Below are positions 41,598 to 50,137 of a stretch of DNA of 64,000 nt, one piece after another. The notes beneath the pieces were generated by a model, which made no database searches, was not told the origin of the DNA, and saw only the letters and a program-made list of their open reading frames with translations. Location of the stretch: the NCBI GenBank assembly GCA_017508385.1, contig JAFVZB010000073.1, positions 58,686 through 122,685 on the forward strand, in the 5' to 3' direction. The DNA comes from Lentisphaeria bacterium. Lineage in GTDB: Bacteria > Verrucomicrobiota > Lentisphaeria > Victivallales > Victivallaceae. The translations under genes were made by a program, and so were the position numbers. Every line of letters starts with the position of its first letter. Within the stretch, counting starts at the first letter, position 1.

Positions 41598-44108
41598 ATG
41601 ACCAGACAGAAAATTCTTTCACGTCATTACTCCAACGGCTTTGCCGCCTATATCTATCCCTGCCGCGGCATCGCCGCCCAGGTGGAAATCTGCGTACGTT
41701 CAGGCAGCATCCACGAAGAGGAGCTGCTCGGATGCGGAGTCAGTCACTATATCGAACACATGCTCTTTCAGGGGTGCAAAGGATATCCCGAACGCACTGT
41801 GAGCAGCATCGTAAGCTCGCTCGGCGGCAACATGAACGCCTACACCAGTTTCGACCGCACGGATTATCATATTTATCTTCCGGCAAAGCACATCGAAAAA
41901 GCGGTTGATATTTTGATAAATATGGTACGTTTCCCCGAGTTTCCTGAAAACACCTGCAAAAGCGAAAAAGAGGTTATTGCCCGTGAGTGTGACCTCGCAA
42001 ACGACAAGCCGGGAACGGTCACGTTATTAAACCTCATATCAGAATTGTACCGTATCCATCCGGTAAGAGTTCCCGTCATCGGCTGCAAGGAGCAGCTGCT
42101 CGGAGTCACCCGTGAAACTCTGACGGCATACCACGCCAAACGCTACACTCCGGCAAGAAGTTTCATGGTCGTTACCGGTAACGTCGATGCCGAAAGAGTG
42201 TTCGACCTTATCGAAGAGAAAATTTGCGACTGGAAAAACTCCAACGTCGCTGAGCCGATCCTGCCGGTCGAACCCGGGCAGCTCTGGAAGAGAGAGCGGG
42301 AGTTTTTCTTTGCCGACAACCTCTCGCGCCTGGTCATCGGAACCCGTCCTGATACTCCGGCAAAACAGACCGCTGCCCACAGCATTCTCTGGGGAGCTCT
42401 CGGCATGGGGTGTGCCGGAATTTTACCGGTGAAATTCACCGTTGACGACCCGCTCGCTCTCGACCTGAGGATAATTGATTACACCCTGCCGGGCGGAGGA
42501 TTGAGTGCCGTTTCCGCCGTTGCCAAAGATAAAGATATACAAAAGTTAAGGTCAGGTATTCTGCGTGAGCTGGAAAAAGTCGCAAAAAACGGAATATCCC
42601 GCTCTGCCGTCATGCAGGAAAAGACTCAGCAGTACGCCGACCGTCTGCGCAGAGCCAACGATATCGAAGCGGTTTCAGCCGACATCGTTGATTGTGTAAT
42701 CGCCAATGGAACTCCTGACTTTGAAAACTCCATGTACAAAAAGCTCAATGAAGTCACCGTTGACGACATTATGGAAACAGCAAGACGTGAACTTGCCGAC
42801 GAGCGTTTTGCCATCGTGGTGCAGCACGGCAAAAAACAGAGTCACAAAATTTCACTCAGCAGTGCCGACAGCATAAAATGTGAGGTATCGACGACGGAAA
42901 ACTCTGCTGAACTTCTTACCCTCACCGACAAATCAGTTCCGCAGATAAGCGTTGCTCTGGTCATGCCGGCAGGTCCTGTATTCGACCCTGCGGGCAAGAC
43001 CGGACTCTCTTCGCTTGCCGTAAGGATGCTTTCCACCGGAACAGAAAAATACAGTGAGTCAAAACTGCTCACACTCCTCGACAGATGCGGAGCTGACCTC
43101 TACACCGGCTGCCATGCCAATTCAGCCATCTGCCAACTGACCGTTCCCCGCAGGCACTTTGCAAAAGCATTTGAGATATTTACAGAACAACTCATGCACA
43201 GCAGTTTTGACGGAGAGATTTTCCTGCGTGAGCGGGAACGGGTCATCGATGTTATCAAACACAAAATGGTCACTCCGGCTTCAGCAGCAATAATGCGTGC
43301 CATGGAGCTTTTGATGAACTCCCACCCATCAGCGACCGGCAAGGATGGCTCTCTCGAAACTCTCAGAACAACGACTGCTGATGCCGCAAGAGAGCAGTGG
43401 TTCAGAATGCTCAATCCGTCAACTTTGAAAATCGGTTTTGCCGGAGACATCACTCCGAAAGAGGCGGAAAACTTTGCTGCATCCCTGCTCAAAGAGTATC
43501 CTGCAAAGAGTGAGTCGTTGAGTATGACAGCTCCGCCGCAGTTTACCAAAGAAGAGCTCACCGACAAAATTCCGCTCGAGCGGGAGCAATCCGCCGCCGT
43601 ACTTAGTTTCGCCGGAATAAGTGCCGTCACCAGAAAAGAGCAGTTGGCAGGAGCGATTTTAAGACAGCTTGAAAACGGATTATCTTCCAAACTTTTTGAG
43701 CGGGTGAGAGAAGATAACAGTCTTGCCTACTCCGTCGGACTTGGTTTGAGAAGCGGCTTGCAGCCCGGAGCGATAACTTTCCACGCCAGCACTGCCAAAG
43801 GAAAAGCTGAAAAAGTTTTTGCCCTCTTCCGTGAAGAGCTCGAGCGGTTGAAGAGCCGCCGCATCTCTCTTGAAGAGTTTGAAAAAGCCAGAGAGCAGGC
43901 AGCCTTCAACGCTTGCAGCAACTTGAACAACCCAAACTACCTGCTGCCGGAAATGCTGCTTGACCTCTACTATAAAAACCCTGTTCTGACCGAAGCTGAA
44001 CAGATAGAGGATGAATACATAAAATTTTCGCTTGACGACTTTTATGATGTATTCGATGCACCGTTCCGAAACGCAGTTACGGTCTCAGTCGAAGCAGGAA
44101 ACATCTGA
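41598..44108 (+). CDS. M16-family zinc metallopeptidase, two-repeat form
   Basis: An 836-aa protein made of two M16 halves. The N-terminal half is active-type: HYIEHMLFQG gives the inverted zinc motif HxxEH (H50, E53, H54), and E130 in KEVIAREC, 76 residues later, fits the third zinc ligand. GGNMNAYTSFDRTDYHIYLP is also diagnostic. The second half (from about 440) keeps the fold (GLSSLAVRMLSTGTEKYSES; VREDNSLAYSVGLGLRSG) but lacks the HxxEH, as in other two-repeat members. No signal peptide is seen. It probably degrades short peptides in the cytoplasm. It is the last gene of the ffh operon, and miaA converges on it 13 bp away. Confidence 0.92.
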   Translation: MTRQKILSRHYSNGFAAYIYPCRGIAAQVEICVRSGSIHEEELLGCGVSHYIEHMLFQGCKGYPERTVSSIVSSLGGNMNAYTSFDRTDYHIYLPAKHIEKAVDILINMVRFPEFPENTCKSEKEVIARECDLANDKPGTVTLLNLISELYRIHPVRVPVIGCKEQLLGVTRETLTAYHAKRYTPARSFMVVTGNVDAERVFDLIEEKICDWKNSNVAEPILPVEPGQLWKREREFFFADNLSRLVIGTRPDTPAKQTAAHSILWGALGMGCAGILPVKFTVDDPLALDLRIIDYTLPGGGLSAVSAVAKDKDIQKLRSGILRELEKVAKNGISRSAVMQEKTQQYADRLRRANDIEAVSADIVDCVIANGTPDFENSMYKKLNEVTVDDIMETARRELADERFAIVVQHGKKQSHKISLSSADSIKCEVSTTENSAELLTLTDKSVPQISVALVMPAGPVFDPAGKTGLSSLAVRMLSTGTEKYSESKLLTLLDRCGADLYTGCHANSAICQLTVPRRHFAKAFEIFTEQLMHSSFDGEIFLRERERVIDVIKHKMVTPASAAIMRAMELLMNSHPSATGKDGSLETLRTTTADAAREQWFRMLNPSTLKIGFAGDITPKEAENFAASLLKEYPAKSESLSMTAPPQFTKEELTDKIPLEREQSAAVLSFAGISAVTRKEQLAGAILRQLENGLSSKLFERVREDNSLAYSVGLGLRSGLQPGAITFHASTAKGKAEKVFALFREELERLKSRRISLEEFEKAREQAAFNACSNLNNPNYLLPEMLLDLYYKNPVLTEAEQIEDEYIKFSLDDFYDVFDAPFRNAVTVSVEAGNI

Positions 44109-44121
44109 GATAGGAAACGCT

Positions 44122-45027
44122 TTACTTCTGCTTTTCACCGAGGTATGACGGAGCGTTTTTGTGTTCAGAGAGTCTGAACTGCGGTTTGCCGATGGCTCTG
44201 TTTTCAAGGAAATCGCTCACCAGCTGTGAGGCAGCTTCAAAATCGGCACGCTCTATCCAGTGGATATCAATACCCTCACGCTCAAGTTTGCGGAAAAATA
44301 TATCCTGACGCTTGGCGAACTGTCTGATGCGGTTGAGCAGATTGTTTCTCATTTCCTCAAAAGTCACCCTGCCCTGCAGAAATGCTGATATCTCACGGTA
44401 CTCGAGTCCGTAAAACTCGAGCCTCTCGTAGCTGACTCCGGAAGCGTGGAGATTTTTTATCTCATCGACCATCCCGGCATCAAAGCGGGCATCGAGACGC
44501 TGTTCGATGCGTTTGCGCACCTCGAGACGGGGAAAATATACTCCGAGCACCAGCGGGTCCAGTTCAAACGGCACCTGGAAACGTCCGGCTTCTCCTGAAT
44601 TTTCCCTCACGGTACGCGGCACTCCCTTTTCTCTCGGAGGAAGAGCCTCCCCGGGAAGAGTAAATCCACGCAGAATTGCCTCAAGATAGAGAGCAGTTCC
44701 TCCGCAGAGCAGCGGCAGTTTTCCGCGCGATGCGATATCGTCAACGGCGGCGAAAGCATCGTGACAGAATTTCCAGAGGTTGTAATCACCGTCTGCCGGG
44801 TCAGCGATATCGATGAGGTGATACGGCACATCACCGTACTCTTCGATATCCTTGCCGGTACCGATATCCATACCACGGTACACCTGACGGGAGTCCACAC
44901 TGATTATCTCTCCGCCGAAACGCCTTGCCAGCTTCACGGCAAGACCGGTCTTTCCGGTCGCTGTCGGACCGGTAACGACTACGACACGGCGGATTATTTT
45001 TTCTTTCTGACTGTCGGGATTTTCCAA
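44122..45027 (-). CDS. miaA: tRNA dimethylallyltransferase
   Basis: A 301-aa enzyme that prenylates A37 of tRNAs reading UNN codons. The P-loop is VVVTGPTATGKTGLAVKLARR and the substrate-binding segment is ISVDSRQVYRGMDIGTGK. YHLIDIADPADGDYNLWKF and LLCGGTALYLEAILRG are further MiaA signatures. The Cys-rich zinc-finger extension of eukaryotic forms is absent. The start codon is TTG at 45027, with AAAGGAG 6 bp upstream; no ATG fits the conserved N-terminus. The promoter region is shared with the divergent lpxC. Confidence 0.95.
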   Translation of the reverse strand: MENPDSQKEKIIRRVVVVTGPTATGKTGLAVKLARRFGGEIISVDSRQVYRGMDIGTGKDIEEYGDVPYHLIDIADPADGDYNLWKFCHDAFAAVDDIASRGKLPLLCGGTALYLEAILRGFTLPGEALPPREKGVPRTVRENSGEAGRFQVPFELDPLVLGVYFPRLEVRKRIEQRLDARFDAGMVDEIKNLHASGVSYERLEFYGLEYREISAFLQGRVTFEEMRNNLLNRIRQFAKRQDIFFRKLEREGIDIHWIERADFEAASQLVSDFLENRAIGKPQFRLSEHKNAPSYLGEKQK

Positions 45028-45065
45028 AACAATCTCCTTTTAACACAAATTTTAATCAAAAAAAT

Positions 45066-45094
45066 TTTACATTTCACGTTGCACGCATTATATT
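45066..45094 (+). promoter_or_regulatory. Predicted lpxC promoter
   Basis: TTTACA (45066-45071), 17-bp spacer, TATATT (45089-45094), 46 bp before the chosen ATG. Its -10 overlaps the -10 of the opposite miaA promoter. Confidence 0.5.
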
Positions 45095-45120
45095 ATGTAT
45101 TGTGAAATTGTTTTTTGCAA
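45092..45120 (-). promoter_or_regulatory. Predicted miaA promoter
   Basis: Minus strand: TTGCAA (45120-45115), 17-bp spacer, CATAAT (45097-45092). It faces the lpxC promoter, and the two cannot easily be occupied at once. Confidence 0.45.
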
Positions 45121-45140
45121 ATCAGATTGGATATTTTTTC

Positions 45141-45986
45141 ATGGAAAAACAGCAAACTTTAGCAAAATCAGAGCAAATTTCCGGAATTGCCCTGCATACC
45201 GGTGTCAGAGCGACTCTGCAATTGAATCCGGCTCCGGAAAATACCGGAATCGTTTTCCGCCGTGTCGATATGCCCGGCAAACCGCTGATTCCGGCAAGTG
45301 CGATGAATGTTATCGACGTCCAGCGAGGAACCACCATCGGCTGCGGTCAGGCGGCGGTTTACACCATTGAACACATCATGTCCGCACTGCACGCCTGTTC
45401 GGTGGATAACTGCATCGTCGATATGGATGGAGCAGAGCCGCCCATCTGCGACGGCAGCTCAAGAGAGTTCTTTGCCATGGTCGAGCGTGCCGGAGTCGTC
45501 CAACAGGATGCCGAGGCAAAAGTGTGGACTCCGACCAAGCCGCTTCATTACAAAAACGGTTCAACTCAGGTGGCGATTTTCCCTGACCCCGAAAAACTCA
45601 CCATCAGCTGCGTAACCAGTTTCAAGGGATGTCCGGTTGACCCGCAATATTACGAGTACGAGCTTGAAAGAGAATCCTACAAGCAGGAAATAGCTCCCGG
45701 CAGAACCTTCGTTGACTACCGTGATTTGCGGGCTCTGATGAGCTACGGACTCTGCAAAGGCGGTTCACTCGATGCCGCCGCAATCATCCACAACGGAGCA
45801 ATCATCTGCAAAGATGCCCTGCGTTTTGAAAACGAAATAGTCCGCCACAAAATACTTGATCTCACAGGAGATATCTATTTGTGCGGTGTCAGAATAAAAG
45901 GAAATGTCATCGCCGTCAAACCGGGGCATCCGGCTAACGTTGCGCTGACCAAACTGATAATTGAAGATATGCTTAACAATCAGTAA
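45141..45986 (+). CDS. lpxC: UDP-3-O-acyl-N-acetylglucosamine deacetylase
   Basis: A 281-aa zinc amidase, the committed step of lipid A synthesis. The N-terminus QISGIALHTGVRATLQLNPA is the family opening. The first zinc His lies in YTIEHIMSALHACSVDNC, followed by PPICDGSSREF. RHKILDLTGDIYLCG gives the second His and the Asp ligand, and GHPANVALTKL supplies the catalytic His near the end. The length is near the minimal LpxC, with no FabZ fusion, although a FabZ-like gene follows 14 bp later. The ATG at 45141 is preferred over an upstream GTG (45102), which would begin at the transcription start and add 13 atypical residues. The ribosome site is weak (TTGGA). Confidence 0.94.
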   Translation: MEKQQTLAKSEQISGIALHTGVRATLQLNPAPENTGIVFRRVDMPGKPLIPASAMNVIDVQRGTTIGCGQAAVYTIEHIMSALHACSVDNCIVDMDGAEPPICDGSSREFFAMVERAGVVQQDAEAKVWTPTKPLHYKNGSTQVAIFPDPEKLTISCVTSFKGCPVDPQYYEYELERESYKQEIAPGRTFVDYRDLRALMSYGLCKGGSLDAAAIIHNGAIICKDALRFENEIVRHKILDLTGDIYLCGVRIKGNVIAVKPGHPANVALTKLIIEDMLNNQ

Positions 45987-46000
45987 AACGGAGTAAAATC

Positions 46001-46915
46001 ATGAGCAAATTCTACGAAATCAATGCCATCAGAGAGTTTTTCAAGGGTCGCATTCCCTTCAATCTGCTTGACCGTGCATGGGAGATTGATGAAAACAACT
46101 GGGTCGGAATCAAAAACGTCACCATGAACGAAGAGTTCTTCAACGGTCACTTCCCCAATCATCCGATCATGCCCGGAGTCCTTCAGCTCGAGGCGATGAA
46201 ACAGCTTGCCGAGCTTGCGGTCAGAGAAAAAATCGCAACTGCGGATACTCCGTTCATCCGCATTGCAAAAATCGCCAAAGTCAAATTCCGTCGTCCCGCC
46301 CTCCCCGGCGACCGTCTCAAAATCACGGTCGAAATCACCTCTGTCGAGGGCAATACTGCGGAAATTTCCGCAAAGACCGAGAGTGTCGGCGGCGTGGTCA
46401 GTGATGCAAAATTCACCTTGCAGTCATGTGCAAAAGCTGTATCGACCGAGAAGCCTGAGATATTCAACGAATACGATGTCAACGACAATGTTGATATGAA
46501 TAATGACAAAATCATGCAGTATATGCCTCACCGCTATCCGTTCCTGCTGATCGATTATATTCCGGAAAACCGTGGAGAAAACGTGCTGGCAGTGAAAAAT
46601 ATCTCAGCCAACGAACCCTTCTTTGCCAATATGGATGAGGATATGGCAGTTCCGGTATCCCTGCTTTGCGAAATGGGAGCTCAAGCCGGTTGCGCAAGTA
46701 TCCTTGCCCGTCCGGAAAACGAAGGTAAACTCGGTTACTTCATGTCGATCGACGGAGCAGAGAGTTTCGCTCCTGTCATGCCCGGTGACCAGCTTGTTAT
46801 CAGATTCAATCTGCCTGCCGGAAAATCCAGATTCGGCAAAGGCAGCGGCGAGATGCTGGTCAACGGCAAAGTGGTATTCAAAGTCACCCTCATGTTCGCT
46901 CTGGTTGACAAATAA
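46001..46915 (+). CDS. Tandem FabZ-like (hotdog) dehydratase protein
   Basis: A 304-aa protein with two hotdog domains of the FabZ family. Domain 1 (10-150) has NEEFFNGHFPNHPIMPGV and LQLEA, keeping both catalytic residues (H50, E64), but its N-terminal helix lacks the usual PHRYPFLLVD pattern. Domain 2 (165-304) keeps MPHRYPFLLIDYI and E224 but has NMDEDMAVPVS where GHFP should be, so the catalytic His is lost. FabZ normally dehydrates 3-hydroxyacyl-ACP in fatty acid synthesis. The product probably folds as an internal dimer with one working site. It follows lpxC by 14 bp with a CGGAG site, as fabZ often neighbours lipid A genes. Confidence 0.85.
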   Translation: MSKFYEINAIREFFKGRIPFNLLDRAWEIDENNWVGIKNVTMNEEFFNGHFPNHPIMPGVLQLEAMKQLAELAVREKIATADTPFIRIAKIAKVKFRRPALPGDRLKITVEITSVEGNTAEISAKTESVGGVVSDAKFTLQSCAKAVSTEKPEIFNEYDVNDNVDMNNDKIMQYMPHRYPFLLIDYIPENRGENVLAVKNISANEPFFANMDEDMAVPVSLLCEMGAQAGCASILARPENEGKLGYFMSIDGAESFAPVMPGDQLVIRFNLPAGKSRFGKGSGEMLVNGKVVFKVTLMFALVDK

Positions 46916-46926
46916 GAGGAGTAAAT

Positions 46927-47787
46927 ATGAAAAGTTCTCTCAATATCCTGACCATCGGCAACAGTTTTGCTGACAGCGCAGTACGGGCGATTATTCCGAT
47001 AGCCCGCTACGCCGGAGTCAAACTCAACATCAAAAAAGCCAATGTCGGCGGATGCGAGCTGAGGAGACACTGGGCTTACATCACTGCCGAGCAGAAAAAT
47101 CCTGTTGATTGCAGAATTTATTCCTACGGTCCGTTATCAAAGCTCCTCAGTGAAACAGAGTGGGACATCGTGACCATTCAGCAGGCAAGCCATGAGAGTT
47201 GGAAACGGGATACTTTCCAGCCTTACGCAACAAACATCTTCAACTTTGTGAAAGAACTCGCTCCGCAAGCCGAGGTGGTAATTCAACAGACCTGGGCTTA
47301 CCGTGCTGACCATCCGTAGTTCAGAGAGGGCAGCGAGTGGGGAATTTCTCAGGAAGAGATGTACAAACTGTTGACCGGAAACTACAAAAATCTTTCTTCC
47401 GAACTCGGAAATCTGAGAATTATCCCCTCAGGTTATGCCGTTCAGCTGGCAAGAAAAATGCAGCCGGTCAAATTCAAGGCTCTCTCTCAGCAGGAAGAGG
47501 AGCAGCTCAACTACCCTGATATTCCTCCGCAGGCGGGAGCTCTGGTAGGCAAAAACTACTACGAAAAAGATGGCGACGGTGAATTTGTTCCCAAAGCAGA
47601 CAAGATCCACCTCAATACCCGTGGAGAGTATCTGCAGGGAATGGTCTGGTTCGGTATGCTGTTTGAATGTGATGTCACCGGACTTGATTTCATTCCGGAA
47701 AACATCTCAAAATCAGATGCCGCATTTTTGCGACAAATTGCCCAAAAAGCCATCGAATCTGCAAAAAATATTCCGGAAAACGTCTGA
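46927..47787 (+). pseudogene. DUF4886 family (SGNH-like) protein interrupted by an in-frame amber codon
   Basis: The frame opens at ATG 46927 with AGGAG upstream and reads ILTIGNSFADSAVRAIIPIA, then ANVGGCELRRHW, WDIVTIQQASHESW and QTWAYRADHP, all as in DUF4886 proteins. TAG at 47317-47319 interrupts it after residue 130. The same frame then continues without any shift for 155 codons: FREGSEWGISQEEMY, GYAVQLARKMQ and DKIHLNTRGEYLQGMVWFGM, the last resembling the SGNH Asp/His region, to a TGA at 47785-47787. A single base substitution explains the break, so the mutation is recent, or a sequencing error, or the codon is read through. The first part keeps the nucleophile-type GNS motif but lacks the C-terminal catalytic pair. 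Confidence 0.8.
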
Positions 47788-47823
47788 AATTGAAAAAAAA
47801 ATCAATTTTTTATTAAAAATCAT

Positions 47824-47851
47824 TTGACAATCTCAATTTTCACTATATAGT
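47824..47851 (+). promoter_or_regulatory. Strong predicted promoter of the zinc-ribbon protein gene
   Basis: TTGACA (47824-47829), 16-bp spacer, TATAGT (47846-47851). A leader of about 85 nt follows, with GC-rich sequence (47884-47921) ahead of TGGAG and the ATG. A weak A/T hairpin at 47787-47808, just after the pseudogene, may be a terminator. Confidence 0.6.
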
Positions 47852-47943
47852 AGTCCTGAATTATTAAACATTATATAAAAAAGGCAGCGCAGGAACCTAT
47901 TTTCCCCGGCGATGCGGTAAATTCAGTATGGAGATGAACACTT

Positions 47944-48264
47944 ATGGCAACAACTTGTCCCTATTGCAACACTGACGTCAAAGAGTCACTTATCGAGGCT
48001 GAAGACGGATGCTGTCCGGAGTGCGGAGCACTTATCGGTGCCAGCAACTCATTCTTCGACGATGACGAGGACTTCGATGAATATGATGACGACGATTCGC
48101 AGGATGTTTTCAGCGAATTTGATGACGAAGACGGCGATGATGCTTTTTCCGGCGATGACTTCGATGATGATGATATCTTCAGCGATGACGATATCGGCGA
48201 TGAATTCGACGAAGACTTCGACGACGATGAGGATGATGATTTCGGCCGCAGACGTCGTCATTGA
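47944..48264 (+). CDS. Small zinc-ribbon protein with a very acidic tail
   Basis: A 106-aa protein in two parts. Residues 1-35 form a zinc ribbon: CPYCNTDV and CCPECGALIG give two CxxC pairs. Residues 38-100 are almost entirely Asp, Glu, Phe, Gly and Ser, with DEDFDEYDDDDSQDVFSEFD-type sequence repeated, ending in a short basic cap (GRRRRH). Such a tail should be disordered and strongly negative and could bind cations, basic proteins or nucleic-acid-binding surfaces. No known family comes to mind; zinc ribbons with acidic linkers occur in several PVC proteins. The codon pattern (GAC/GAT rich) makes long antisense frames that are artefacts. It has its own strong promoter, so it is probably abundant. 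Confidence 0.8.
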   Translation: MATTCPYCNTDVKESLIEAEDGCCPECGALIGASNSFFDDDEDFDEYDDDDSQDVFSEFDDEDGDDAFSGDDFDDDDIFSDDDIGDEFDEDFDDDEDDDFGRRRRH

Positions 48265-48291
48265 TACAGTTCATGGCTGACTGCAATTCGG

Positions 48292-48328
48292 CTCCGGAGA
48301 ATATAATTTTCATCCGGAGTCGTTTTAT
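48292..48328 (+). terminator. Possible terminator of the zinc-ribbon protein gene
   Basis: CTCCGGA (48292-48298) pairs with TCCGGAG (48313-48319), with extra A-T pairs inside, then TCGTTTTAT. The T-run is imperfect. Confidence 0.5.
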
Positions 48329-48354
48329 GTATATTTTACTTTGAGGATTTTCTT

Positions 48355-50136
48355 ATGAATTTTGTAAACGATCTTGAAAAACATCTGCGTTCAGTTTTCC
48401 CGGCGTATCCGGAAACTCAGACTCTTTTTCCCGAAGCATGTCCTGCCGGACAGAATGGCGACTTCACTTTGAACTGCTTCAAAATTGCCAAATTCTGCGG
48501 CAATCCGATGGCAGCATCAAAAGCCGCAGGAGATTTTCTTGCCTCACACAGTGACGTGGAAAAAGTTGAAGTCATCAAAGCTTTTGTCAACGTAACACTC
48601 ACTCCGGCTGCACTCTACCGTGACACAGTTTCCGACAAAAAAGCTCTGCTTGAGAGAGCTCTTCTGCCGGAATCCGAAAGGCGTAAAATACTCATCGAGT
48701 TTTCCGCTCCCAATACCAACAAGCCTCAGCACCTCGGTCATGTCCGCAACAACACCCTGGGAATGTCGCTTGCCTCTCTGCTCAAGAGAGTTGGTCATCA
48801 GGTCATCGAGATAAATCTGGTCAATGACCGCGGAATCCACATCTGCAAATCCATGCTCGCCTACAAACTTTTCGGAAACGGAGTTACTCCGGAATCCTGC
48901 GGCAAGAAGGGTGACCATCTGGTAGGTGATTTCTACGTCAGATACAATCAGGCTCTTTCAGAAGAGCTGAAACAGCTCAGAGCTGAACATCCCGAGTACG
49001 CAGACCGTGACAATGACGACCTCTTTCTCGAAACCAAAATCGGCAAAGAGGCTCAGGAAATGCTCCGTGACTGGGAAAACGGCAAAGAGGATGTCCGTGA
49101 ACTCTGGAAACTGATGAATTCATGGGTCTTCAAAGGTTTCGATGAGACCTACAAGCGCATGGGAATCAACTTCGACCACACCTATCTCGAAAGTGAGACC
49201 TATCTGCTCGGCAAAGATATCGTCAAAGACGGTCTGGATAAGGGTGTTTTTGTCAAACGTGAGGATGGTGCGACCATCTGCGATCTTGGCAAGATGGGAC
49301 GCAAAGTTCTGCTCCGCAAAGATGGAACAAGCGTTTACATCACTCAGGATATCGGTACGACTCTGCTCAAATACAAAGATTATCAGCCCGACTCAATGAT
49401 CTGGGTCGTGGGTGACGAGCAGAATCTGCACTTCCAGATGCTCTTTGAGATAATCAAGCGTCTCGGATATCCGTGGAGCGAGAAGCTCTACCACCTCTCT
49501 TACGGAATGGTCAACCTGCCATCCGGCAGAATGAAGAGCCGTGAAGGAACCGTTGTCGATGCCGATGACCTCTTCGATGAGATGGCAAAACTGGCGGCGG
49601 ATGCCTGCAAAGAGCGTGACGACTCATTGTCGGGTGAAGAGCTTGCCAAGCGCAGCGAGATCATCGGTCTCGGAGCTTTGAAGTTCATGCTGCTCAAATT
49701 CAATGCAAAAACCACCATCACTTTCGACCCGGCTGCAAGTCTGCGTTTCGAGGGAGATACCGGTCCGTACATCCAGTATGTCGGTGCGAGAATCAACTCC
49801 ATCCTGCGCAAAGCTGAGGAAAAGGGAATCTCTCTCGACGGAGCAAATATCAACTGGTCTCTGTTGACCAGCGAGTACGAAAAAGCTCTGGCGGTAAAAC
49901 TCTTCTTCTACGGAGCAATCCTCAAGAGCTGCGCAGAAAAACGTGACTGCTCAGGATTGGCAGAGTATCTGCTCGACCTCTCAAAGGCATTCAACCGTTT
50001 CTACCGTGAGTGTCCGGTGATGACTGCAGAAACAGCTGAACTCCAGCTTTCCCGCCTCGCCCTTGCTGAAACGGTCAAGAGCGTGCTTGCTGACGGATTA
50101 TCCACCATGACCATCGGTGTTCCCGAGGCGATGTGA
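48355..50136 (+). CDS. argS: Arginyl-tRNA synthetase
   Basis: A 593-aa class I synthetase of normal length. The N-terminal Add-1 domain covers about 1-110. The HIGH-type motif is in FSAPNTNKPQHLGHVRNNTL, with HLGH. INLVNDRGIHICKSMLAY is the next ArgRS block. The KMSKS equivalent is GRMKSREGTVV, and the anticodon-binding C-terminal domain ends LSTMTIGVPEAM, in place of the frequent LLGIxxPERM ending. GAGG precedes the ATG. The thioesterase gene begins 1 bp after the stop, so the two are co-transcribed. Confidence 0.96.
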   Translation: MNFVNDLEKHLRSVFPAYPETQTLFPEACPAGQNGDFTLNCFKIAKFCGNPMAASKAAGDFLASHSDVEKVEVIKAFVNVTLTPAALYRDTVSDKKALLERALLPESERRKILIEFSAPNTNKPQHLGHVRNNTLGMSLASLLKRVGHQVIEINLVNDRGIHICKSMLAYKLFGNGVTPESCGKKGDHLVGDFYVRYNQALSEELKQLRAEHPEYADRDNDDLFLETKIGKEAQEMLRDWENGKEDVRELWKLMNSWVFKGFDETYKRMGINFDHTYLESETYLLGKDIVKDGLDKGVFVKREDGATICDLGKMGRKVLLRKDGTSVYITQDIGTTLLKYKDYQPDSMIWVVGDEQNLHFQMLFEIIKRLGYPWSEKLYHLSYGMVNLPSGRMKSREGTVVDADDLFDEMAKLAADACKERDDSLSGEELAKRSEIIGLGALKFMLLKFNAKTTITFDPAASLRFEGDTGPYIQYVGARINSILRKAEEKGISLDGANINWSLLTSEYEKALAVKLFFYGAILKSCAEKRDCSGLAEYLLDLSKAFNRFYRECPVMTAETAELQLSRLALAETVKSVLADGLSTMTIGVPEAM

Positions 50137-50137
50137 C

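Noticed and set aside
47858..47943. GC-rich leader before the zinc-ribbon gene, considered as a riboswitch
   Set aside because: No known riboswitch core and no convincing stem followed by a T-run could be found.
48049..48261. Antisense frame rich in Ile and Val opposite the acidic tail
   Set aside because: It is the mechanical complement of GAC/GAT codons, with no ribosome site or family features.
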